NCBI GenBank assembly: GCA_035048485.1
Contig: CM068592.1
Span: forward strand, 38,076,001 to 38,140,000
Length of the DNA: 64,000 nt
From: Pteria penguin
Lineage: Eukaryota; Mollusca; Bivalvia; Pterioida; Pteriidae
Reading direction: 5' to 3'
Shown one piece after another: positions 14,013 through 49,896 of the stretch. The notes below the pieces were generated by a model, which saw nothing but the letters and a program-made list of their open reading frames with translations, searched no databases and was not told the DNA's origin. A program made the translations under genes and the position numbers. Each line of letters starts with the position of its first letter. The stretch's first letter is position 1.

Positions 14013-15499
14013 GCTATACGTAAACTACACTGTATTACATTTTTTCACAGGTGCAGCAAGTTTTGATAAAAAGGGTTGGGGTCCAATCTCCATTGGTAAA
14101 AGTTTAAAAAAAATTGTCATTGAAAGAGGGATGACACTTTTTTGAGCGTAAAATGTTACCAAGGAAAGGTTCCACTTTCAAACATGACCTTTCTGAATAA
14201 GATTTCTGAATACTATTCCCATGATATACCCTCACTTCTGAATCGCACATTTTATCACATACATTTAGAACCTTTCGACGGCACGCTTACTTTGTACGTC
14301 ATTATGTAAAGTAGTTTTTAGCTCACCTGAGCCAAAGGCTCAAGTGAGCTATTGTGATCAATCACCGTCCGTCGTCCGTCCGTCGTCCGTCGTTAACTTT
14401 TCACATTTTCGACTTCTTCTCCAGAACCACTGAACAGAATTTGATGAAACTTGATAAGCATGTAGTACTCATGGTCCCCTACAAGTGTTGTTGTTTTTCG
14501 TCCGGATTCATCAATAGGTGGCGCCACCGCAGGCAAAAGTAGGTCAAAGAGGGTACCCTCCTTTGACAAACTTCTTCTTCAGACCGGGGGCATACAGAGA
14601 CAAACCGAATGCATAGGAATGATCTAGAGGGATGTGTGAAGAAGTGTTGTTATTTTTGGTTCTGTTCCGAAATCAAATTTTTGACGTTTTTTTTACGTTT
14701 TTTTGTACTTGGTAGTTTTAATGCAGAAAAGAGGTATTTTTTTCTTTTAGTAAACATTGATGCATTAATTTGGTTTCATTTGATAATTTTGATGGTAAGA
14801 AATACTACTGCGAAGAAAATTTTTCAATATTTTATGTTTTGGATTTTTTATGAATTTTTTAAGACTTTCAAGAAAAAGGGTGGGGGGGGGGGGGGGGATA
14901 ATTGGTGTAAACATTTCACAGTTTGAACTTTTTCTTCGGAACCACTTGCTGGAATTCAATGAAACTTGGCATGCATCAAATACTCAAGGTCCCCGACAAA
15001 TGTGGTCATCTTTGTCAGGATCCATGAACAGGTGGCACCACCACAGACAAAAGTAGGTCACAGAGGGTACCCTCCTTTGACAAACTTCTTATTCAGATCG
15101 GGTGCATACAGCGACAAACCGACTGCATAGGAATGATTTAGAGGCATATGGGAAGAAGTGTTGATATTTTTGGTTCCATTCCGAAATCAAATTTTTGACG
15201 TTTTTTTCATTTTTATTTTGGACTTTGTTATTTTAATGCATTAAAGAGTTACTATTTTCTTTTAGTAAACATTGATGCATTCATTTGGTTTCATTTAATC
15301 ATTTCTATGGTAAGGAATGCTGGTGTGAAGGAATTTTTTCAATATCTCGATTTTTGAATTTTTTATGAATTTTTTAAGACTTCCAAGAAAAGGGGGGGGG
15401 ACAATTTTTCATATCTTCAACTTGATCTACAGAACAACTTGAAGGATTGTGATAAAACTGGGTAGGATGCAAGTACTCATAGTCCTTTTCAAAGGTTTT

Positions 15500-15715
15500 G
15501 TTTTTTGTGCGGATCATCCAAATTGGTTAACAGATAATGCCACCATGTCTAAAAGTAGGTCTCACAATGGTACATATACCACTTGGTAATTGAAATATGG
15601 AGAGTAGCGGTTCAAATCCAGCTGTGGTCAAAAAATTTTTTTTTTTTTACACATCTAAATAAGTTTTTAGATGTTTCTCAACACTCAACATATGAAATTA
15701 GGAATTTTACGTTTA
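15500..15715 (+). repeat. Internal duplicate with polymerase III B-box-like motif, copy 1
   Basis: Segment from 'aaattggttaacagataatg' to 'caacatatgaaattagg', repeated at 16355-16545. It includes GGTTCAAATCC, a match to the tRNA B-box, but I find no convincing A-box, so a SINE origin is only possible. Confidence 0.4.
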
Positions 15716-16354
15716 AGACTTCCAAAAAAAAAAAGGGGGGGGGGGGGCGTTGGCCATTTTTCACATTTTCAACTTTTTCTACAAAACTGTTTGAAGGATT
15801 TTAATAAATCTTTGTAGAAATAAGTCACTTATGATCCTCTTCAAATTTTGTTGTTTTCGTCCAGACCTCTTTACAGGTGGCGCCACCATAGTCAAGAGTA
15901 GGTCACAAAAGAGTTCCCTCATTTAACAATATTCTTTTTCATACGGGCTGTATACAGAGACAAACAGAATGCATAGAAATGATCTAGAGGGATGAGTGAA
16001 GATGTATTGTCATTTTGGTTCCCTTCCAAAATCAAATTTTAGAATTTTTTTCGACATTTCTTTGGACTTGGTGATCCAATGCAGAAAAAAGTGTCATATT
16101 TCCTAGTTAATTGATAATGATGATTTCTTATGGACTGTTGTGATCATAATTATGGTAAGGATTGTTACTTTGAAAGAATTTTGTCAATATCTCAATTTTT
16201 GGATTTTCTATGAATTTTTTAAGACTTCCAAATGAGGGTGTATAGGAACAATTCAATCACATTTTTCACTTCTGCTGTTATACCACATGAAAGATTTTAA
16301 TGAAACATGGAATACATGAAGTACTAAAAGTCCTCTATCAATTTGGTAAATTTC

Positions 16355-16545
16355 ATCCAAATTGGTTAACAGATAATGCCACCATGTCTAAAAAGCAGTT
16401 CTCACAATAGTACATATACCACTTGGTAATTGAAATATGGAGAGTAGCGGTTCAAATCCAGCTGTGGTCAAAATTTTTTTTTCATTTCTTTACACATCTA
16501 AATAAGTTTTTAGATGTTTCTCAACACTCAACATATGAAATTAGG
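16355..16545 (+). repeat. Internal duplicate with B-box-like motif, copy 2
   Basis: Second copy of the 15500-15715 segment inside the same large element, nearly identical and therefore a recent internal duplication or an independent insertion of the same small repeat. Confidence 0.4.
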
Positions 16546-17261
16546 CAATTTTAAGTTAGATCTGGACAATATTTGAAACAATTGTTGTTCATGACCCAGA
16601 CTTGAAATCAGTCAACAAAAGGCCCCACCTAAAGAAAATGACTAACTTGTTGCCCTGAATGACTTCTTGCAGAGACAAAGGAAATGCTTAATATCAAAAT
16701 CACCTGAATGGATGTGCAAAAAAGTGTTGTTTTTTATTCTAGCCTGAAATAAAATTTGACATATTTTCAACATCTGTGTTGACTTAGTCACATTAATGCA
16801 AAAATAAATGAATTCTTCCTTCATGCATGACTGATAATCTAGGTACTCAGGTGAGCGATATAGGCCCACTTGGGCCTCTTGTTTTCTGTATAGAGGTAAT
16901 GTCCTCACAAAGTTTATGTATATCACCTTCAGATTTTGACCTACATCTTTTTATCTGTCACAAAAGCACTTCCGAGATTGTATTGATATTTGCCATGTCA
17001 GCCATGTCATTATGTAACGACGCCAAATCAAATACCATTGCTAATTAATGCAGCATGGTGTGCATTACTTGAAACAATGAAATTCTTTTACTTGAGTTTT
17101 CTATCGCATTATAGTTCGTATTTGCTCAAGGCATGGGCAAGCCAATTTTTTTTTTGCAAAATGATCTCAATGTACGATACATGTACGAAACAGGCACTAC
17201 GTCAGTGTCACCGTGCTGTTCACAACAATTTACCTCAGTAAATATGTGTGAAGTCCTGGAA

Positions 17262-17595
17262 ATTAGAAGTCAGATCATATACCTGGGAAGAGTAAGACCA
17301 TACACTTGGGAGGAGTACAACCATACACCTTTGAGGAGTAAGACCATACACCTTTGAGGAGTCAGACCATACATTTGTGAGGAGTCAGACCATACACATG
17401 TGAGGAGTCAGACCATACACCGTGGAGGAGTACAACCATACACCTGGGAGGAGTACAACTATACACCTGTGAGAGGTCAGACCATACACCTGAGAGGGGT
17501 CAGACAATATACCGGGGAGGAGTACAACCATACACCTGTGAGGAGTCAGACCATACACCTAGGAAGAGTACAACCATACACCCGGGAGGAGTAAA
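17262..17595. repeat. 24-bp minisatellite, first block
   Basis: Units 'gtcagaccatacacctgtga' plus 'ggag', with alternates 'gtacaaccatacacctggga'. Interrupted at 17596 by a retroelement and resumes at 18788. Confidence 0.92.
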
Positions 17596-18787
17596 AGAAA
17601 AAAGAGGAGTTACCGGCTCAGTTATATGGCAGAAGTCACCATGGAGCTATACAATACATGAATATAAATAATATAATAGAACATTTAACACATTACAAAA
17701 ATATTTGATTGTAGTGCAATTACGATACCGACTTAGGACGGTCATTTAATTTGACAAAAGCCAAACAAATGGTGTGGTTAACCGGTTTACGGGCCCACCT
17801 TCCCACTCACCGTAACAGCAGAACAATCAAAAGACGTACATTTAAAAATTTATAAATAATCCTCCATGTAAAGAACAAGGGTCAACAGGTATCGCATATT
17901 GAGAGGTCATAAAAATATAAACACGTAAGGTATTGTAAAACACATAATGGTATAAAAATATATGCGACATCAACATGATAAACCGTGCTCTGCCAGTCTG
18001 AAAGCGAGCTAAGACCCTAGATCTGTAGGAGTCCCGACTAACAGTCAGAGGGGACGAGGTTCAGGACCATGTCTCCTCTGAAAGAGGTTTGGACAAGGCC
18101 CGTCATATAGTCCCCACCGCCCTGTTAGTCAGCGTGCAACGTTCAAGTAAAAGTCTGCATAAGGCTGTAGAGGGGCCAAATACAAGACCTATAGTCTTTT
18201 TGATGATCTCAATATCATATTGTCTATTTAGGAGACGTTTGACTATTTTATTACATGATAAAATAACGTTATCGGAGCCTTTTACTTTCCTTAGTTTATA
18301 TACGAGATCACCGTAAAAATTAGGATGGGAAATTCCATTGGATACATATTGTTGAAAAGAAATATTTCCAAATTTAGATAGAAGTTCTGAATAAGATCTG
18401 AAGAATTTGCCGAATGTTTTTCTTAGCTTGTGATATCTGTAACCCTGAATTAAAAGTTTAGTAGTAATTTGTAAATTTCGTTTATGAAAGTCCAAAACAT
18501 CGGTGCAGCCTCTGACAAATCGAACTAATTGAGATATATAGATACCATATGATGGGAGTCGAGGGACATCGCCATCCAAGTAAGGGAAATTTACAATAGG
18601 AAATCCAAAATCCTCACGTTTATCATAAATATTAGTATATATTAGGTTGTTGATAATTTTGATGTTTAAATCTAAGAAAGGTGTAGATTTATCTCAAGTA
18701 TTAGCTTTATTCAATGTGAGCTCTGGTGGATATATTTCTGATATAAATTGTTCGAATTCAGGGTTGTCGATAACCAAAATGTCATAC
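17596..18787 (-). pseudogene. Retrotransposon 3' end with reverse transcriptase C-terminal remnant
   Basis: Minus-strand element splitting the 24-bp array. The frame 18103-18579 continues upstream to about 18785 with one in-frame TGA near 18692. It encodes STPFLDLNIKIINN, PYLDGDVPRLPSYGIYISQL, GYRYHKLRKTF, SNGISHPNFYGDLVYKLRK and GLVFGPSTALCRLLLERCTL, which I recognise as the C-terminal part of a family of animal non-LTR-like reverse transcriptases; the exact clade is uncertain. The catalytic RT core is missing (5' truncation). The 17596-18102 stretch is its 3' untranslated part, shared almost exactly with 58500-59120. Confidence 0.75.
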
Positions 18788-19321
18788 CATGTAAGACCAT
18801 ACACGTGGGAAGAGTAAGACCATACAACCGGGATAAGTCAGACCATACACCTGTGAGGAGTCAGACCATATACCTGGGAGGAGAAAACCATACACCTGTG
18901 AGGAGTCGGACCATATACCTGGGAGGAGTAAGACCATACACTTGGGAGGGGTAAGATAATACACCTGGGAGGAATAAGACCATACACTTGTGAGGAGGAA
19001 GACCACACACCAGGGAGGAGTAAGACCATACACCTGTGAGGAGTCAGATCATACACCTGTGAGGAGTCAGACCATACACCTGTGAGGAGTCAGACCATAC
19101 ACCTGGGAGGAATAAGGCCATACACACCTGGAAGGATTAAGCTCATTTACATTGGAGGGGTAAGGCCATACAACTGGGAGGAGTAAGGCCATACAGCTGG
19201 GAGGATTAGGACCATACACCTGGGAGGATTAAGACCATTTTCATTGGAGGAGTAAGGCCATACAACTGGGAGGAGTAAGGTTATATACCTGGGAGTCAGA
19301 CCATACACCTGGGAGGAGTCG
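18788..19321. repeat. 24-bp minisatellite, second block
   Basis: Resumes after the retroelement with 'gtaagaccatacacgtggga' and related units, grading into 'gtaaggccatacaactggga'. Length variants are common. Confidence 0.92.
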
Positions 19322-19730
19322 GACTATTTGGAGTGAAAGAGTATAAAACAAGAAGAAAAGAGGCAAGATTAAGTATGATGTACAAAATAGTGAATAACAA
19401 AGTTACCATCAAACCTGAAAAATATTTATGGAGCCAACCAGACAATCAAGGTTTATGAACCAACACGCTTATGCAATACCAACTAAAGACATCAGAAAAT
19501 GGTCATTCTTCTGCAACACCATTAGACACTGAAACAGCTTATCACCGGACACAGCAGCGGCAAAGTCACTTGAGATAATTATATCTCAAGTGATGAAGTC
19601 ACACTAACACAGAACCACACTTAAAGTTTTTATCCCGTTTTTTCATTATTGTTATTTTTCATTCTGACTAGCGCACACTACTGAGAGAGTTTTCAGTTAG
19701 TGGGAGGCGGCCAGGAAAACGAAGAAGACT
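19322..19730 (+). pseudogene. LINE reverse transcriptase C-terminal fragment
   Basis: Plus-strand translation includes ARLSMMYKIVNNKVTI and KPEKYLW, the usual tail of jockey/CR1-type LINE RT proteins ('ARL-MMYKI-N'), followed by frame breaks and stops. A short relic lodged between two blocks of the 24-bp array. Confidence 0.6.
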
Positions 19731-20905
19731 ATGCAACTGGAATAAGTCAGACCATGCACCTTTTGGGGGAGAACGACCATATAAATGGGAAGAGACAGAC
19801 CATACAAATACGCAGAGTATGATCATTCACCCAAGAAGTGTAAGACCATACACCTAGAAGTTAGATCATACGCTTAGAGTCAGACCATACGCCTATGAAG
19901 CAGTTAGACCATACACTTGGAAGGAGTCAGACCATACGCCTATGAAGCAGTTAGATCATACACTTGGATGGAGTCAGACCATATGCCTATGAAGCAGTTA
20001 GATCATACACTTGGAAGGAGTCAGACCATAAGCCTATGAAGCAGTTAGACCATACACCTTAGAAGGAGTCAGACCATATGCCTATGAAGCAGTTAGACCA
20101 TACACTTGGAAGGAGTCAGACCATACGCCTATGAAGCAGTTAGACCATACACCTTGGAAGGAGTCAGACCATATGCCTATGAAGCAGTTAGACCATACAC
20201 CTTGGAAGGAGTCAGACCATATGCCTTTGGAGGAGTCAGACCATACACCTTGGAAGGAGTCAGACCATACGCCTATGAAGCAGTTAGACCATACACCTTG
20301 GAAGGAGTCAGACCATACGCCTATGAAGCAGTTAGATCATACACTTGGAAGGAGTCAGACCATATGCCTTTGGAGGAGTCGGACCATACGCCTATGAAGC
20401 AGTTAGATCATACACTTGGAAGGAGTCAGACCATACACCTTGGAAGGAGTCAGACCATACGCCTATGAAGCAGTTAGACCATACACCTTGGAGGGAGTCA
20501 GACCATACGCCTATGAAGCAGTTAGATCATACACTTGGAAGGAGTCAGACCATACGCCTATGAAGCAGTTAGATCATACACTTGGAAGGAGTCAGACCAT
20601 ACGCCTATGAAGCAGTTAGATCATACACTTGGAAGGAGTCAGACCATACGCCTATGAAGCAGTTAGATCATACACTTGGAAGGATTCAGACCATACGCAT
20701 ATGAAGCAGTTAGATCATACACTTGGAAGGAGTCAGACCATACGCCTTTGGAGGAGTTAGGCTATACATCTGGGAGGAGTGAGACCACACACGTGGGAGT
20801 CAGACCATATATCTGGGAGGAGTCAGACCATTTACTAGGAAGAGTCAGACCATACACCTGGGAAGATTCAGATTTGACTTTATACCTGGGAGGAGTAAAT
20901 GTCTC
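19731..20905. repeat. 24-bp minisatellite, third block with 48-bp higher-order unit
   Basis: Alternates 'gtcagaccatacgcctatga' with 'agcagttagaccatacac' to give a 48-bp (2 x 24) higher-order repeat between about 19890 and 20740. 24 is divisible by three, so plus-strand frames of 64-120 codons are open; these are repeat artefacts. Confidence 0.93.
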
Positions 20906-20939
20906 CTGTCTGGCTAGTCACATCTGCAGTACTCGAAAC

Positions 20940-21265
20940 AAATATTTTAACCATAATGAATACACGTACAAATCGATAGAACAACACAAATATGTCCTAT
21001 AACGACTACAAGCTCATATCAATAGAACAAGACAGCAATTTCCTATAATGAATTTACGCTCACATCAACAGAACAAGACAGTAATGTCCTAAAATGAATA
21101 TAACCCCACATCAATAGTCATGTCCTATAATGAATGTACGCTCATATCGATAGAACAAGACAGCGATGTCCTATAATGAATATACACTCACATCAATAGA
21201 ACAAGACAGCGATGTCCTATAGTGAATTTACGCTCTAATCAATAAAACAGGACAGCAATGTCACA
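20940..21265. repeat. 46-bp tandem repeat, about 6 units
   Basis: Unit 'tcctataatgaatttacgct' then 'cacatcaatagaacaagaca' and 'gcaatg', moderately diverged. Confidence 0.85.
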
Positions 21266-21712
21266 GGATCAGGGGAGGCTTTGTCTATCAAAAGATCAAC
21301 ACGGAACACGATATACATGTAGCTAAGGTAGTTCTAACTATTGTTTTTGGTTAATACAATACCAGTTTGGTTTGTTGTTCATTGAAAGGGGTGGGGGAGA
21401 AAACGGAATGCTCGGAAAAACAATCGGCAAGTGAATTATCAGACCCATTTGCACCTTATGGACATTGCGGGGTGTGCTGATTTTCAACGCAGTGCTTTAT
21501 ACATGTAGTACATGTCTACGTTCAGATCAACTAAGTAGACTGCAAGGAAAGTAAACTTGAGACAAATAATAGTAGTAAACTGGGAAGAAGTCAAGGAAGA
21601 CCTGATGGAGGGTTGTTAACTTTCTATATCAAGATTAACACCATGTAAGCGAGGAACTTCGTCAAGCAAGTGTCAATCTGACCTCTTTGATTTAGGTCGC
21701 TACCATACCATG

Positions 21713-21714
<2 letters not shown>

Positions 21715-21790
<76 letters not shown>

Positions 21791-21792
21791 TA
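21715..21792. repeat. (TA)n microsatellite
   Basis: About 38 consecutive TA dinucleotides with two interruptions at the end. Confidence 0.98.
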
Positions 21793-24700
21793 TTCATCCT
21801 TGACCATACTAAGCTGCTCTCAACTTTATGCAGCCTTCTATAGTAACTTCTCAAACTCAATGTTGCAACTGTAGGACCATCAAGTCTTGAGCAAAGTACT
21901 AACACGCGTACGGATTCGGTTGGAGGTACGATCCCCAATAAATCGTCTGGGTGCCGATAACATGCATGTCCGTGCGTATTGATTTTCCCCTGCTTCCCCT
22001 TTAAATGAAAAAAAGCGAGTGCTGAATTTTGCTCACAACTGAACATCTAAATACTAATGAAATACAGAGCCGTCTTTTGTAGCTAATTTAAAAAAGATTT
22101 GTCGGCCACCTCGCGAAAAACAATTTTGTAAATATGCATACGAAATTCTTTAGAAGTGTGCATTACTAATATTCTGAAATTTAATGATTTTGTTATTTTA
22201 CAATACTGTACATTACCGTATGGGTTTACTAAAGTTACAAAACTTACTATGACGGATTTGTAAAAAGTTTCAACTGTAGCACTTCATGATCAGTATAGAT
22301 TGTGTGATGCATAAAAACGGACAGCAACTCTCCCAAAACAAAAGCAACGAATTACACCATCGAGGTTATCGTTCTTTACTGTTCACAGGAATCCATCTTC
22401 ATATCACTTTCATAATGGTGTAATATATGTACAATAATTACATGTAATGAAGTATTACATAAAACATAATTACATTTTATAAAGCATTACATAAAATATA
22501 ACATCTAAGGAAAAACCAAAAGAAATATTCATCTTAAAATTACAAATTTCTGTCATAACAAAATAATACTAGCACTATTACACCGATCACTGTGCCTTTG
22601 ATGACAACATGTTCATATTTTAAGGATTTTAGAATCTTTCAATTTTCCATGGGTGACCTTAACTGTTTCCCCAATCATTTTTCCTTCACATAATTCCTCT
22701 TAATTCAAAGTGGCCCAATGGCACTCTGTCCTTCACTTGAATCCATAAATTCAGAAAGTTTCTTATCTTTATAATTATAAAACACTAAAATTTAAAGAGC
22801 AATTAATTGTTTCAAGATACAGAAAGAAGATAAATTAAGAAGAGTTATCTGCTCTTGTTTCATTACCATAGGTAATCTTTTACAAATGAAAAAAAAGATA
22901 AAATCTGGCTCAAAGACTTCATTTCGTATTTGTATAGTCAATTGCCATGGTGATGTTTAGACAGTCCAGAAGTAGTCACTTCATACAATGTATGCTTAAC
23001 AAGATAAGCAGAAAGAGAAAAAGTTCTTAACAAGTGCTTACAAATCCTCGTGTTAAATTCTCCTGTTTTAAACCTTGTAATCACATCTGATGAGACATAA
23101 ATTTACAATGAAGCACATCTTTAACATAACAGTCGACATCATTTCATCATTTGTTACTCCTACCATGTACAATACAGAATCACAATCATCAATAAACTAT
23201 AGAATTACTGTCAACTACATGTACATTCTATGAATGACTTAACATTTCATTATTTATGAGAAAAATAAGTGATAATTCAAACAAAGATCATTTGCTGACA
23301 AGTTGTATAATATGGTTAATGAATGGTTAGTTGTGTGATTTGTTTTTGGCATCTCTTTGAACAGTTTTTCATTCATATGACTAAACTGAAGCCGAAACTT
23401 ACCAACTTCTTAAAGTGGTGTTATACGCATCAAACCTGGACTGCAGGGCATGTAACTCTTTGATACATGAAATTCAGTGTGATGGATACTAATTTTTCTT
23501 TAGTCTTGTTCAAAAAATAGAAGTCATCCAAAGTTTAAAGTGTGCTATGGATTAAAAATTTGATTGAAATATAGTGTATGCAGGAATTAAATACCTCATC
23601 CTTAGGTTGATAAAGTAATAAATATGAACAAATCTTTTTAGAATTTGGTTTGTCGTTCTTTCCTTTGATATATTGATGGATAAAATTGACAGAATTGACA
23701 TTCTCAGTCACAGTGTAACCATCCATGTTGATTTAGATCCATTTTAGTAAGCTTACTTTTCCCATCTTAGTATTTCCTCACATTATGGTCAGTAGACAAG
23801 TTCTCTCCATTCAACTTTACAGAAAACTACCTAACTTACTTAACTACATGTGTTTTAACACAAATGATTACAATCTTTAAAATGTTCCAGTCTTAATGAG
23901 AGAGTTCTTGAACATATAATTCAATCAATTAGAACTTTTTAAGTTAAGGTATAACAATGTTCCTATAAAGGGAACAAATAAGACTCACGGACATACAGCC
24001 AGGTCATCTGTAAGTGGAAGTAAGATAAATAACTCACTTGACAGAATCTACCCCAGACAAAGCAAAAACAAATCTAAGAATAAAATGCATACATAGTAAA
24101 GAACATCTCAAAATGTTCAATTACACAGCTTTCTGTCAACTGAGGACAGTAATAAGCTATGGCACTAACAGTGTCTTATTCCGATGACTAAAACATTACT
24201 CCAGATCACATGATCAGCGATAACACAGATTATTATTAAAATAATTAATGAAGTAAATTCTCTATACATTACCCTCACAATTATCTCACAATCAGAAAAT
24301 GCAGGATGTGATTCAAACTTGTCTTAAATCATTTCCTAATTATCTGGCACTACAGTAATACACCACATTGTGAATTTATTGATATAGTTACTACTGTGCA
24401 TCACTTATTTCGTGTAGAAATATATTATCTGGAACAGAGCAATCTATCTGGAACAGAGCAATCTACTGGACAATTTCCTGAATAAACATTACACAGAAAC
24501 TGTATGCTGACATTGCCATAATAAAGATTTACATCAGAGGGTTAAACTTAGGTTTCATAACACATGTATCTTACTGATTGATATGAAATTTCAAACTGTA
24601 TGAATTACAGCTCAACAGTTTTTCCTTTTTTTTTTGGTAAAATTCAGGTGAAGAAAGCTACAAACAGCAAAATATGTAACATGTTATGTCTTCTGAATTT

Positions 24701-26023
24701 GGGGAGAGGATTCCTGATAAAAATCAGCAACAGTTGCTTTCTCACAATTTAAAATCAGGACATATAAACACAATGAAAGGAGTTATCAAACAAATGTAAG
24801 AGTAAGAGAGGGAACAACAATGAAAAGACTGTAACTTAATGGCAACAAAGTCTAGAAATACTGAGGTGTTTATTCTGATATCATTGACACTTAAAACTGT
24901 TTTATGACATTTATAATGTGTTTTCAGTACTGTGAAATACTGAATATCTTATATTCTTGGGGAATCCAATTTTTGTGGTTGCCTTCACCCATGAATTTAC
25001 GCTCCATATTTTATATTAAAAGTTTTCTAGCACTAGAAAACAAACCTTACATATCATAATTCGACAATGAAGGTCATTACCGGTATACATGTAAATCACA
25101 CACTGGCCACAGCCATAATTTCAATGATCATGTGTGTATGCATGGAATATTCGGTACAGGTAAACAATTGTTCACTAAATACTAAAGTCAAGAGAATGAA
25201 ATGACCATTGTATGATTTAATGATTTTTAAAATTACTAATTCAGATCACGACCAATTGGTTTTCAGCAAAATAAAATAGCCCACAAACTAAAATAGTCCA
25301 CAAACTGAAGGGACAACCTTTGTAATGCTGTTCATATCAGATTGATACAATCTACCACAAAGGAAATCTGAAATATAGTGCTGTGTATGTATCTATACTC
25401 CTTCAACCCTTACTTTCTGCAATGTACATATTTCTTGTACTGGGACTCAACACCAGTATTGGAAATCATACTGCAAAATGTAGGTCATGTCCTCTGATGC
25501 TTGAGATTTCACATTGCTACTAAGTAAAAGCACAGGAGGATCGAGATGTGGAATACTTCAGAGTGACATACACTATTTAATTATATCTGAATAGAGTATC
25601 TGATGTATCTGATGCTTTGGACGTGTAGAAAGGAAGAGGAAAAACAGAATTCAATTCATTCTCCTCCATCGCTACAGCTCTGAGGTAGCAAATTATACTA
25701 TCGCAATCAAAAATTACAAACCGGTTTTGCTAAAGAAAGGAAAAAAAATTAAAGTAGAAATTAAAAAAAAAAATTACAGCACTTATTTTTTAACCCAATT
25801 ACTATCCACTCACAGCTCCTGTCACTTTACATACCATGAGTCTTAGAAAACAAATAATCAAAAAAAAAATCAAAGCAAACAATCAGGCATAGATAATTCA
25901 CAAAAACTTATCTTCCCATAGTAATATCACAATAGCTGTCTTCCTTGAAGTTTCATAATTTGGATTTTTGACACAAATATCACATAAGCATTGCAATGAA
26001 CACCTTTGTGTAAATGAGTGCTG
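21793..26023. other. CUL2 downstream region, no gene seen
   Basis: Contains whatever 3' UTR CUL2 has (minus strand), but I could not pick a polyadenylation site. ATTAAA on the minus strand near 25576 is only a weak candidate. Otherwise AT-rich sequence with no array, TIR element or motif-bearing frame. Confidence 0.5.
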
Positions 26024-49394
<23,371 letters not shown>

Positions 49395-49896
49395 ATAAAA
49401 GAGACAGTCTGAGCGGTTGGTCTGACATCCAGAAGGAGGTCCCCCAGGGTTCAACTTTTGCTACGCCAGATTTTAATAAACTGTTCTCCAAGAAGAAAGT
49501 AACTGTTTAAATTGACTGGTTTCACTTTAATTGCATGAAAGCCAACCCCGATAAATTTCAGGCCATTGCCATCGAAAAAAGAACTTTTGAAAAATCACCT
49601 GTTTTTTAACTTAAGGGAAATATTTTCAGTGAGTGTGAGCAATTACATGTAGTCAAGCTTTTAGGTATTGATATAGATTATCAGCTGAAATTTGACCAAC
49701 ATGTTACAAATCTGTGTAGAAAAGCGTCTCAGCAACTGGCAGTACTCAAACAGTTGGAAGCCAACTATGTCATCTTAGCAAACTTACCATCTTCCAGTCA
49801 TTTATTTTATCTCATTTTAATTTTTGCCCTCTAGCTTGGCATTTTTGTAATATCAGCAACACCAAGAAGCTAAAGAAGGTACAGGGGAGAGTCAGT
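49395..49896 (+). pseudogene. Degraded LINE reverse transcriptase fragment
   Basis: Plus-strand translation shows EVPQGSTF (RT 'GVPQGS' block), then NPDKFQAIAI, KLLGIDIDYQLKFDQHV and LCRKASQQLAVLKQL, the standard order of C-terminal RT motifs in jockey-type LINEs. There are several stops and deletions, including loss of the YADD region. The 64-bp array begins at its 3' end. Confidence 0.75.

Larger units (their letters stand above)
14316..16880. mobile_element. Large dispersed element, 'gctcacctgagcc' to 'gggcctcttg'
   Basis: Begins tagctcacctgagccaaagg, with an inverted echo 'ggctcaagtgagc' and 'cgtccgtcgtccgtccgtcg', and ends 'caggtgagcgatataggccc'. Inside are about five diverged tandem blocks of roughly 350-520 bp, each with 'gatgaaact', 'aggtggcgccacc' and 'gacaaacttctt' motifs. 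I recall such ends from bivalve genomes; the transposon class is not determinable here. No intact protein is encoded. Confidence 0.65.

Noticed and set aside
20106..20610. Plus-strand frames of VRPYTLEG repeats
   Set aside because: 24-bp array, a multiple of three, gives open frames by periodicity only.
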